Below the pieces are notes generated by a model that had not been told where the DNA came from, did no database searches, and saw nothing but the letters and a program-made list of their open reading frames with translations. This document shows, piece by piece, positions 56,919-64,000 of a stretch of 64,000 nt of DNA. The position numbers and the translations under genes were made by a program. The DNA is from Butyrivibrio sp. Its GTDB lineage: Bacteria > Bacillota > Clostridia > Lachnospirales > Lachnospiraceae. Within the stretch, counting starts at the first letter, position 1. Every line of letters begins with the position of its first letter. Where the stretch lies: the NCBI GenBank assembly GCA_022486625.1, contig JAKVKH010000008.1:29321-93320 (forward strand), read 5' to 3'.

Positions 56919-58142
56919 CTACAGTATAGTATTCAAGGAATAAAACTCTTTTATTGCCGAGCTGTCTCGGCTCAGGTTAATGTCCGCCTCCACACCACTC
57001 AGCTTGAATACTGCAGTAACTGCCTCTTCGAATGCTTCTTCTGTATGATCAGCACACTTTATACAAATACAGTCACCAAACTCCTCAGCATCTGGATCAA
57101 GGATACGAATCATACGTATCCCGGCTCTGAGACATAACCTGTTCTTTGATCTTTCCCACTTATTTCCATCCATTGAATAATGGCTTGCTTTTGAAAATTC
57201 TACGGCTATTTTGCTATCTGGAAAATATATTTCTAGCGACACGCCAATCATATTTTCATAGTTTGTATATGCCTGTACTGAATACGTATCTGCGTAAAAC
57301 AGGATCACCTGCCTATAAAAAACATTAAGATAAGCTTTTTCACATACCGGACACGTTGCTCCATACATGGACCGGTCATCAATTCTCGCACTCCATTCAT
57401 GCCCACATTTTCCGAGCCACCATATACGTTGACTCGATGTTCTCAGGAACATATTTGGCAGCATATCACCATTCTTATCCGGATGCCATTCTGCAGCAAT
57501 CTCTGAATCCGTCGTCGCGAGATCATTCACACCCAGTGCCACAGCTCTCCCTGCGCAGGCAGGACACTTTTGTCCTTTCACTCTGCTGTATATGACTGCT
57601 TTCCATTCATATCCGCATTCTGCGCACTTCCACCAGACATTGTTGCGTGACAGTGGATTCACTGTTTCCGGTTTGAGATCATTGTTCTGATCGGACCATT
57701 CCATTGCGATCTCCGGATATTCTGTTTTCAGATCATTAAAACCAGGAAGGAGCTTAGTGCCACTGCAATAGGGGCAACCGCTTCCTGCTACCCGATCGGC
57801 AACCCTGCTCTTCCATTCATGTCCTTCTTTGCAACGCCACCAAACCTTGTAATTTGATCCTGTTGTAACATGTTCCGGAACGATCTCTCCATTCTTTTCT
57901 GACCATTCCTTTGCAAGATCCGGATATTGTGATGCCAGATCATTAAAACCTATCAGCACTTTATTTCCGGCGCAATACGGACAGCCACTGCCATTCACAC
58001 GATTCTTGACAATCGCCTGCCACTCATGACCGCACTTGCCTTTCCAGTATACTTTTTTATGTGACCCGGCAGTCACCATCTCAGGTGTAAGTGGGAGGTT
58101 TTTATCAGACCACTCTTCTACCAATTCTGTTGTCATATTCAT
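56919..58142 (-). CDS. Multi-zinc-ribbon protein with Vsr-like nuclease-fold domain
   Basis: The 407-residue protein starts at an ATG with AAGGG 7 bases upstream. Four similar modules of about 65 residues (DUF4379-like) each carry GHEW or YEW after Cys, then a C-x-x-C (CPYC, CPYC, CPAC, CPVC), and begin with a W/H-rich EWS or EWH segment. A C-terminal domain (about 275-375: SLEIYFPDSKIAVEFSKASH, KNRLCLRAGIRMIRI) resembles Vsr/PD-(D/E)xK nucleases. The usual acidic pair is altered: Glu replaces the first Asp and Phe-Ser follows the Glu instead of Tyr-Asp-Gly. A nucleic-acid-binding defence protein is plausible but unproven. Confidence 0.7.
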   Translation of the reverse strand: MNMTTELVEEWSDKNLPLTPEMVTAGSHKKVYWKGKCGHEWQAIVKNRVNGSGCPYCAGNKVLIGFNDLASQYPDLAKEWSEKNGEIVPEHVTTGSNYKVWWRCKEGHEWKSRVADRVAGSGCPYCSGTKLLPGFNDLKTEYPEIAMEWSDQNNDLKPETVNPLSRNNVWWKCAECGYEWKAVIYSRVKGQKCPACAGRAVALGVNDLATTDSEIAAEWHPDKNGDMLPNMFLRTSSQRIWWLGKCGHEWSARIDDRSMYGATCPVCEKAYLNVFYRQVILFYADTYSVQAYTNYENMIGVSLEIYFPDSKIAVEFSKASHYSMDGNKWERSKNRLCLRAGIRMIRILDPDAEEFGDCICIKCADHTEEAFEEAVTAVFKLSGVEADINLSRDSSAIKEFYSLNTIL

Positions 58143-58272
58143 CAGCGTGCCCTTTTTCAACTTTTATTTATTCGGTTGCTATAATTCATTTTATCGTTTT
58201 TCAATGCTATTACTATTTTTATAATTATATGACTAAAATGAAGGAAACGTTATATATATTGGGCAAATCGTT

Positions 58273-58278
58273 TATAAT
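58273..58278 (+). promoter_or_regulatory. Possible -10 box for the HNH gene
   Basis: TATAAT lies about 115 bp before the HNH start codon in an AT-rich region; no matching -35 box is evident. Confidence 0.3.
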
Positions 58279-58390
58279 AGAACCATACAGAATTTCTAAC
58301 ACAAGAAAAAATATTTTTCTTACTGAAGAAATAGAACAATTAATACTTGAATGGAAATTACAGGAAAATATTGTTAGGAGAGAATAATCA

Positions 58391-59398
58391 ATGTTATCAG
58401 GCTATGACATTAACAGTAAATACTTTGAGGAATCCGATGAACATATAAATGAAGTTTTAGCACTGACGCGTAAATTCGCAGGTGACTTTAATTTGTCTGT
58501 TATGCGTACTTTACCTATAGAAAAATATGCAATGGGAAATGGCAGTCATGATAATTTCTGTTATCGTATAGAGCGGGAATTACTGGAAATGGGAGATATC
58601 CGTGGCATTTCAGGCGTTCAAAAATATGGAGTATGGTTCGACAAAAATAATGGGAAATATGTTGCAACAAATAAGTTTGGTTCTGATCCGGATGAAGCTT
58701 GGGGAAATGTACGTAAAGAGATAAGTAATCTAATTAAAGCAGGCGAAAATGAAGATTATACCGCAATTAAGAAGAATAACCTTGCTCCATTATTCAAATT
58801 TAAAATTCTTGCCGTTTATTATCCTGAAAAATATCTGACATTATATTCAGATAATCATCTTAGCTATTTCTGCAAAAGAGCCGGGATCCCTCTGAATAAT
58901 GATGATGATACTATTAAGATGCAGGATAAGCTCCTTAAATGGAAAGATGCAGATGAAACCATGTCTGGATGGTCAATTATAAGGTTTTCCAGATTTCTGT
59001 ACCATCATTTTGGATATCCGCCGAAGGATGTTCCTGAATGGAAACCCAAACATAATGACTTGCTTAAAAAAGCTTATGCTGATTTGAAAGACTTTGAAAA
59101 CAAATACCCAGATGCAAAAGTTGTTGAAATATTAAAGCGAGAACGTTCAGCTAAGATTGCCGCTGTTGTCAAAGCTCGTGCTCATGGCATCTGTCAATTG
59201 TGTGGAAAGCCAGCGCCTTTTTATTCAAAAAACGGAGACCCCTATCTTGAATGCCATCATATAATCTGGATTGCTGATGGTGGAGCTGATGAACTTGATA
59301 ATGCCGTTGCTCTTTGTCCAAACTGTCATAGAAAGATGCATATTCTGAATAATGAAAAAGATATTGAATATTTAAAAATACAGATATCAAAAAAATAG
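58391..59398 (+). CDS. HNH endonuclease, restriction-like
   Basis: The 335-residue protein has an N-terminal domain (about 1-225) with GISGVQKYGVWFDKNNGKYV, LAPLFKFKILAVYYPEKYLT and LYSDNHLSYFCKRAG, a pattern shared with some modification-dependent restriction enzymes. The C-terminal HNH domain (about 255-325) has CQLCG, LECHHIIW, DELDNAVALCPNCHRKMH, with both zinc Cys pairs and catalytic His. GGAGAG is 8 bases before the ATG. It is divergent from the zinc-ribbon gene. No methyltransferase is adjacent, so a solitary or type IV-like role is likely. Confidence 0.8.
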   Translation: MLSGYDINSKYFEESDEHINEVLALTRKFAGDFNLSVMRTLPIEKYAMGNGSHDNFCYRIERELLEMGDIRGISGVQKYGVWFDKNNGKYVATNKFGSDPDEAWGNVRKEISNLIKAGENEDYTAIKKNNLAPLFKFKILAVYYPEKYLTLYSDNHLSYFCKRAGIPLNNDDDTIKMQDKLLKWKDADETMSGWSIIRFSRFLYHHFGYPPKDVPEWKPKHNDLLKKAYADLKDFENKYPDAKVVEILKRERSAKIAAVVKARAHGICQLCGKPAPFYSKNGDPYLECHHIIWIADGGADELDNAVALCPNCHRKMHILNNEKDIEYLKIQISKK

Positions 59399-59725
59399 TA
59401 AGAATCTGATGAAATCAATTTGACCCATAAAAACTTTGATGCACTTATATTTGGTGGTTACTATTCAGTGGTAATACTTTTTGCGGCGGTAAAGAAGCTA
59501 AAATGAGAAACCAGTGTTGAAGGTGTACTCAGAAAGATGACTGAAGAAATTTGGGACTGAAATAGCGAAGTAATAATCAGATATGCAGAGGAATAGTGGC
59601 AGAGAAATGAATTTCTCTGCCACTATATACCTAGGTGCGAAGTAAAAAATATTTGTTGAGTGCTGGTAGGATAGGAAAGCTTGAATGTAATTTCAGAATC
59701 AGGAATATATATATAAATTATGGTT
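59399..59725. other. Intergenic region, nothing recognised
   Basis: This gap lies between the HNH gene and the convergent orphan gene. No convincing gene, repeat or terminator was found. Confidence 0.5.
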
Positions 59726-60484
59726 TCAAACGATTGGTGAAAGCAAGGAAGCAGAAGACAGTGGGTATGCGCTGATGGCTTTCTTAGGTTCACGATTTAC
59801 AGCTTCAGCTATGTTTTTTGTACGCTTGTCTATTACATTAACTATATGTTTGATATACTCTTTGTAGTTATTTTCGCTTCCTACATATTCTATGAAGTCA
59901 GTAAACGAAACCAGATGCTTTTCTTTTTCTATCATGAATTTATTAATGTCCTCAAGAAATGCATGATCATCTTTCATCAACAATATAAACCATTTGTAAT
60001 ATTTCTTAAAGAACAACTCTGGAATATCCATATACCCATTATTCTGGTTTCCCTTTTTTGTATTACCTCCTGGCCACATAGGTATTAAATTACCTGCTTT
60101 AAAATATAATTTTGCATAAGGATCTATGCATATATTTAATTTAGAAACATCAATGTTGTTAATTTTATTCGTCTGTATCTTTAACAAGAAATTTTTACTA
60201 CATAAATACTGGTACTCATTATTCTCATTCTTTACTCTAATTCTGATCTTATCGATTTTGAATATATCAGAGTTTAATTCCTTATGATTAAAGACCCACA
60301 CTCCAATGGCATATATTCCCAAAAAAGAATATAAGACATCAGTAACATCCTCTCCTCCACATAATGTAGTATATTGTTTTTGAAATTCTTCAACCGAATT
60401 CGACCACTCATTATCAGGTGTTTTACATTTACATTTCCATTCTAAAATTTGCTCGACCGTTGAAGGACACTGACGCTGCTCCAT
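59726..60484 (-). CDS. Orphan protein with MWPGGN motif
   Basis: The 252-residue soluble protein starts at 60484, where GGGAG lies 7 bases upstream; the frame extends 16 codons further without a site. It contains CTPDNEW-like TPDNEW near the N-terminus, a LIPMWPGGNTKKGN segment (about 160-172) followed by YMDIPELFFKKYYKWF, and a Lys-rich tail. It is AT-rich with many Lys/Asn codons, unlike the chromosomal genes. Such MWPGGN proteins recur as unnamed families; no function is known to me. Confidence 0.6.
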   Translation of the reverse strand: MEQRQCPSTVEQILEWKCKCKTPDNEWSNSVEEFQKQYTTLCGGEDVTDVLYSFLGIYAIGVWVFNHKELNSDIFKIDKIRIRVKNENNEYQYLCSKNFLLKIQTNKINNIDVSKLNICIDPYAKLYFKAGNLIPMWPGGNTKKGNQNNGYMDIPELFFKKYYKWFILLMKDDHAFLEDINKFMIEKEKHLVSFTDFIEYVGSENNYKEYIKHIVNVIDKRTKNIAEAVNREPKKAISAYPLSSASLLSPIV

Positions 60485-61105
60485 AACAATCTCCCTTTCA
60501 CTTTGCTTTATTTTTGGCAAAAATGCTATCATCTTTCATAGGTTAAATTAATACTAGAATAAAAGCAGTTTCTCTTGCCATTTTTTAAGGTCTCCTATAA
60601 ATTAGTTTATCATAGAAGCCCCTTATACTGACAATTATTCAGTTGCTTGAAGACTTTTTTTGCACTCTTCCAAAAGGTGCGAGAAGTATATATTTAATTT
60701 TTCGGATAAATATGTATCACAGTCAGGATTGCAGCAGAAAAGTGCAGCCCATCTGATATGTTGTAAATACTTTTTGTCCATTCATTAGTTTGGATTTTTT
60801 GTCAGACTTTATTATTCCAAATAAAGGAGTGGTTCTTTTCCCTGTTATATCAGTTATCCAATTCTTAATTAATAATTCTTCATCTTTGTTGTTCTTAAAT
60901 TTTAAGAATTTCAGGCACGAGTATGGAATGATAATTTTTATATCAGCTATTTTTCTCCCTGAGTCTATCCAATTAGAGAGTATCTAAGGGCTGGTCATCT
61001 CCTAAAATTATGTATTTCAATAGCCAGCCTTTTATAACACATCACAGAAGATTCTCACTCACAAGTTCACGCTTCTTTGAATCTTTATGCCTCACCGTCT
61101 ATCCA
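60485..61105. other. AT-rich intergenic region with one hairpin
   Basis: No convincing gene is seen. A stem AAGGGCTGG/CCAGCCTTT (60986-60994 and 61024-61032, 29-base loop) lies 74 bp past the small gene at 61106 on the minus strand and may be its terminator. A 65-codon plus-strand frame at 60790 lacks support. Confidence 0.45.
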
Positions 61106-61354
61106 TCAATTTCCTGATCTTTCCATAAACCACATATTATTATCTTCATAAAACAATGACACCTCTCTTCCATCTACTATGCAGACATATTTATCGCCTA
61201 CGCCACCCGCTTTCATACTGGCTGCGCGCTTCTTACTCACAACACGTGTAATCTCATATTTTCTGCCGTCCTCCCAGGTAATTCCTCTCGGAAGCAAAAT
61301 ACCCTCTTTCGTAAATTCTGCCATCACATCCACATAAACCTTCTGTGTCTCCAT
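61106..61354 (-). CDS. Small protein downstream of the Y-family polymerase
   Basis: The 82-residue protein (MAEFTKEGILLPRGITWEDG, YEITRVVSKKRAASMKAGGV, GDKYVCIVDGREVSLFYED) has GGGAGG before the ATG and lies 51 bp after the polymerase gene on the same strand. Similar small proteins accompany clostridial Y-family polymerases; its role is unknown but probably linked to translesion synthesis. Confidence 0.7.
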   Translation of the reverse strand: METQKVYVDVMAEFTKEGILLPRGITWEDGRKYEITRVVSKKRAASMKAGGVGDKYVCIVDGREVSLFYEDNNMWFMERSGN

Positions 61355-61405
61355 TTAATTCGCCTCCCATATCCGTTGTACCGTCTGTACTCTGCCGGGT
61401 CAAAA

Positions 61406-62659
61406 CTACTGTCCGAAATAGCCTCTCGGGTGCACAATATGATCTTCCCTCGCATTTACTGCCGAAAGGTTTTCATCTAAATGCATGATCCCACGCTGCA
61501 GGCTATAAAATCCAAACCGCCTACGTACTTCATCCACAGCCCTTTCCATCTTTAACTTTTTTTCTCTCTGCTCTGCACTGGAAAAGAGATCCAGTTGCTC
61601 CCAATAATTCTCTGTCACTAAGCTGCAGCCTCTCACACCAATGCTCCTGAGTGGCTTGTTATCAATATTGTAATTCTCTTTGTAAAGCTGATAGGCCACC
61701 TCTGCAATCTCGCCGGAAATATTGGTTGCGTGATCTATTTTTCGCTGCCTTGTGAAAGAAAATAGTCCGTTATCACGGAGACTGATCTCTACTACCAGAC
61801 ATCTGAAACCATTGTCGCGCAGCCTTGCTGCCACACTTTCCGCCAAAACATAAAGAATGATCTTCACATCCTGATCAGTAATCAAGTCTCTGGGCGTTGT
61901 AACGCTGTTACCGATCGACTTGATCGGTGCTCTGACATTCTCAATACTGACGGGAGAATTGTCCAGTCCATTTGCAAACGTCCAAAGCACAAGGCCCATC
62001 TTACCTAACCAGGACTCCAATAATGCCGGTTCCGTCTGCGCAATATCTCCAATGGTCAATATTCCTAATCGCGTCAGTTTTTTTTCCGTACTGTGACCGA
62101 CATACAGGAGATCCGACGCCGGAAGTGGCCATGCTTTCAGCTTATATTCATCCTGTCCCATGGTAGTAATAGCATCCGGTTTCTTATAATCAGAACCGAG
62201 CTTTGCAAAGATTTTATTATATGACACCCCAATGCTTACCGTAATGCCAAGTTCTTTTTTTATCCTGTCACTGATTTCCTGTGCAATGTGCAGCCCATCC
62301 CCTCTAATATCTACCGATTCGGATACATCCAGCCAACATTCATCACAGCCAAAAGGCTCCTGCCTGTCAGTATAATCTGCGTAAATTTCTCTTGCCATTC
62401 TGGAAAAACGCAGGTACAGATCCATCCTTGGCGGAAGAAAAACCAGTTCCGGGCATACCTGTCTTGCCTGCCACAGCGCCATTCCCGTCTTTACGCCTCG
62501 ACGTTTTGCCATATAATCTGCTGTCAACACAATGCCATGCCTTGCTTCCGGATCACCTCCGACTGCAACTGGTTTCTCTCGTAGTTCGGGATGATGAAGA
62601 TGTTCAACTGATGCATAAAAGCAGTTACAGTCACTATGCAAAATAGTTCTTGCGCCCAT
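61406..62659 (-). CDS. Y-family DNA polymerase (Pol IV/UvrX-like)
   Basis: The 417-residue protein has the palm motifs HSDCNCFYASVE (first Asp) and FGCDECWLDVSE (Asp-Glu pair), a thumb (LGSDYKKPDAITTM), helix-hairpin-helix (LYVGHSTEKKLTRLGILTIGD) and little-finger domain. YWEQLDLFS near the C-terminus carries a QLDLF sliding-clamp motif. The Cys-Asp-Glu-Cys-Trp-Leu form of the SIDEAF motif is the variant found in Firmicutes and mobile elements. It performs translesion synthesis. GGAGATGGAAC precedes the ATG. The divergent S24 repressor probably controls it. Confidence 0.9.
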   Translation of the reverse strand: MGARTILHSDCNCFYASVEHLHHPELREKPVAVGGDPEARHGIVLTADYMAKRRGVKTGMALWQARQVCPELVFLPPRMDLYLRFSRMAREIYADYTDRQEPFGCDECWLDVSESVDIRGDGLHIAQEISDRIKKELGITVSIGVSYNKIFAKLGSDYKKPDAITTMGQDEYKLKAWPLPASDLLYVGHSTEKKLTRLGILTIGDIAQTEPALLESWLGKMGLVLWTFANGLDNSPVSIENVRAPIKSIGNSVTTPRDLITDQDVKIILYVLAESVAARLRDNGFRCLVVEISLRDNGLFSFTRQRKIDHATNISGEIAEVAYQLYKENYNIDNKPLRSIGVRGCSLVTENYWEQLDLFSSAEQREKKLKMERAVDEVRRRFGFYSLQRGIMHLDENLSAVNAREDHIVHPRGYFGQ

Positions 62660-62774
62660 GTTCCATCTCCATTCCGCATCTTAGATGCACTCCCCGTTTC
62701 TCCGTTACTTACTTCATTTGTGAGCTATGGCTTCTCGTCTTACAAAAGGGTTGCCTTACGCTTAAAATATAAGT

Positions 62775-62809
62775 CCATAATTTATGGTTTTCAAGTGAAA
62801 CATATTTCA
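62775..62809. promoter_or_regulatory. Two palindromes between the polymerase and S24 repressor
   Basis: CCATAA/TTATGG with a one-base centre (62775-62787) and TGAAA/TTTCA with a four-base centre (62796-62809, core ends at 62809) lie in the divergent region and are candidate operators of the LexA-like repressor. They do not match the usual Firmicutes SOS box. Confidence 0.4.
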
Positions 62810-62910
62810 TGTAGCTCAATATTTATGTATTTTTAGTTGCTTTTCAAGATTGCTTTGGTATATAGTATAGATAGAAAAAGTAACTGAATGCTTTGAAAGG
62901 AAGTAACCTT

Positions 62911-63615
62911 ATGGACTCTCTTGGAAAAATTATTGCAAGGAACAGAAAGCAGCATAAACTGAAACAGCAGGATCTCGCTGAGGCACTGGATAAATACAAT
63001 ATCAAAATTAAAAAGAATGCGATCTGTGCCTGGGAAAATAATATCAGTCAGCCAAATGCTTCCCAGATATTTGCTGTCTGTCAGGTTCTCGGCATTACAG
63101 ATATCTATACGGAATTTATTGGCACCAATCCGGACAATCCTCTGGCTGGTCTTAACGAAAAAGGTCGTGAAAAGGCACTGGACTATATTCACCTGCTCAC
63201 TCTATCCGGTGAATATAAAAAAGAAATACCCATGCCTGTCTCATTACTTGTGGAACGGTGTCTGAATGTTTATGATCTGCCAGTATCTGCAGGTACCGGA
63301 TCTTTCCTTGACAGTGATGAATATGAACCAATGACGGTCGGATCTGAAGTACCAGAAGTTGCAGACTTTGGTGTCCGGGTGTCCGGCGACAGTATGCTAC
63401 CTCGCTTTTTGAACAGTCAAATCGTATGGGTAGAAAAAACACCAGAACTGAATCACGGTGAATATGGGATTTTTTATCTGAATGGAAATGCTTTTATTAA
63501 GAGACTGCAGAATAATACAGACGGACTTGCACTGATTTCCTTGAATACGAAATATTCACCGATCGTCATCCGTGAAGACGATGATTTCCGGATCTTCGGT
63601 CGTGTGGTTGGATGA
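62911..63615 (+). CDS. LexA-like XRE/S24 self-cleaving repressor
   Basis: The 234-residue protein has an N-terminal helix-turn-helix (about 5-65: QQDLAEALDKYNIKIKKNAI, WENNISQPNASQIFAVC) and a C-terminal S24 peptidase domain with the cleavage-site Ala-Gly in PVSAGTGS (about 127), nucleophile Ser in GDSMLPRF and Lys in AFIKRL. The ATG at 62911 follows GAAAGGAAG. DNA damage would trigger RecA-aided self-cleavage and release the divergent polymerase, a local SOS switch. Confidence 0.88.
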   Translation: MDSLGKIIARNRKQHKLKQQDLAEALDKYNIKIKKNAICAWENNISQPNASQIFAVCQVLGITDIYTEFIGTNPDNPLAGLNEKGREKALDYIHLLTLSGEYKKEIPMPVSLLVERCLNVYDLPVSAGTGSFLDSDEYEPMTVGSEVPEVADFGVRVSGDSMLPRFLNSQIVWVEKTPELNHGEYGIFYLNGNAFIKRLQNNTDGLALISLNTKYSPIVIREDDDFRIFGRVVG

Positions 63616-63647
63616 TTGGTACTACATTTTAGAAGGAAGGAATTATT

Positions 63648-63866
63648 TTGGAAGTAATAGACTGCAAATTAAGAGAAGAACGCAGTAAATTGGGGATCAC
63701 TCAAAAGCAGCTTGCAGACAGCATAGGGATCAGTGAGCGCAGCATCATCAATATTGAGAGCGGGCGCGCCCCATCCCTGCCAACCGCTATGCGTCTGGCT
63801 GCATATTTTCAGTTGTCTGTAGAACAATTATTTCAGCTGCCAGAAGAAAATACCCCATTATACTAG
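63648..63866 (+). CDS. Small XRE-family regulator
   Basis: The 72-residue helix-turn-helix protein (RSKLGITQKQLADSIGISER, SIINIESGRAPSLPTAMRLA) begins at TTG with AAGGAAGGA 6-8 bases upstream. It follows the S24 repressor by 32 bp and is probably cotranscribed. It resembles small Cro/YgzD-type regulators. Bases 63867-64000 hold nothing recognised. Confidence 0.8.
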   Translation: MEVIDCKLREERSKLGITQKQLADSIGISERSIINIESGRAPSLPTAMRLAAYFQLSVEQLFQLPEENTPLY

Positions 63867-64000
63867 CTTTCCTAATCAATGTCATTTAGATAAGCATTTC
63901 GTCTGTTAGGAAAGGTATCTCACAGGTTACAAGCCTCTGAAAAATCTGTTTAGTTAAGAAAAGGCATGTGAAAACGGTTGAGATTTGAATCAGGAAAACA

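Noticed and set aside
58091..58387. A plus-strand frame of up to 98 codons upstream of the HNH gene
   Set aside because: It overlaps the 5' end of the divergent zinc-ribbon gene and has no ribosome site; only the last about 50 codons are protein-like.
60790..60987. A 65-codon hydrophobic plus-strand frame
   Set aside because: No ribosome binding site, composition follows the local AT bias, and no family resemblance.
62796..62809. Classical Firmicutes LexA box
   Set aside because: The palindrome TGAAA/TTTCA does not match the GAAC-N4-GTTC form, so it is listed only as a candidate operator of the local repressor.

Overview
The window looks like a chromosome segment of a gut- or rumen-type Clostridia, most likely Lachnospiraceae. 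The indications are AT-leaning Firmicutes ribosome binding sites, many carbohydrate ABC transporters each paired with a LacI or AraC regulator, CBM26-type starch-binding modules, c-di-GMP enzymes, an RsmH paralogue with a long N-terminal extension, and a Tn916/Tn1549-flavoured mobile element. The placement is by family resemblance only; no rRNA, tRNA or CRISPR array was seen.

Left part (1-18.4 kb): carbohydrate use and cell surface. On the minus strand lie a GH5 glycosidase (cut by the window edge), its LacI-type regulator, a PTS EIIC-like membrane domain fused to an EAL phosphodiesterase, a lipoprotein alpha-amylase with five CBM26-like modules, and a UidA-type beta-glucuronidase divergent from an AraC regulator. 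They are followed by an MgtA-type Mg2+ ATPase, an MBOAT/SGNH pair for O-acylation of surface glycans, an SGNH esterase and a DUF2798 membrane protein behind an attenuator-like hairpin.

Middle (18.4-41 kb): a complete oppABCDF operon with a strong promoter and an intrinsic terminator in its leader, divergent from a C69 dipeptidase; a frameshifted GGDEF gene; a secreted 5'-nucleotidase with an inserted LysM domain; a decayed ECF sigma/anti-sigma pair; an AraC-controlled sugar ABC system; a YesL protein; the RsmH paralogue; a pyridoxamine-oxidase-like flavoprotein; a membrane-anchored lysin-like protein; a membrane GGDEF enzyme; and a DUF1266/SGNH trio.

Maltodextrin cluster and scars (41-50 kb): malEFG, a cytoplasmic GH13 enzyme and a divergent LacI regulator. 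The cluster is bracketed on the right by a 3'-terminal relic of the same SGNH gene that ends on its left, which suggests arrival by duplication or insertion. A decayed IS3/IS150-type element and a promoterless 3' fragment of metG follow.

Mobile element (about 50.1 kb to the window end or beyond): int, a ribbon-helix-helix protein, xis and an XRE repressor on the minus strand. A divergent promoter/operator leads into a nearly gap-free array of hairpins, an oriT-like segment, mobC and a MOBP-type relaxase. No type IV secretion genes are visible, so it looks like a mobilizable element. Cargo-like genes follow: a WYL regulator, an XRE regulator, a four-zinc-ribbon protein with a Vsr-like nuclease fold, an HNH endonuclease, an orphan with an MWPGGN motif, and a Y-family DNA polymerase divergent from a LexA-like S24 repressor. 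The most novel-looking parts are the hairpin-array RNA ahead of mobC and the WYL/zinc-ribbon-nuclease/HNH cargo.
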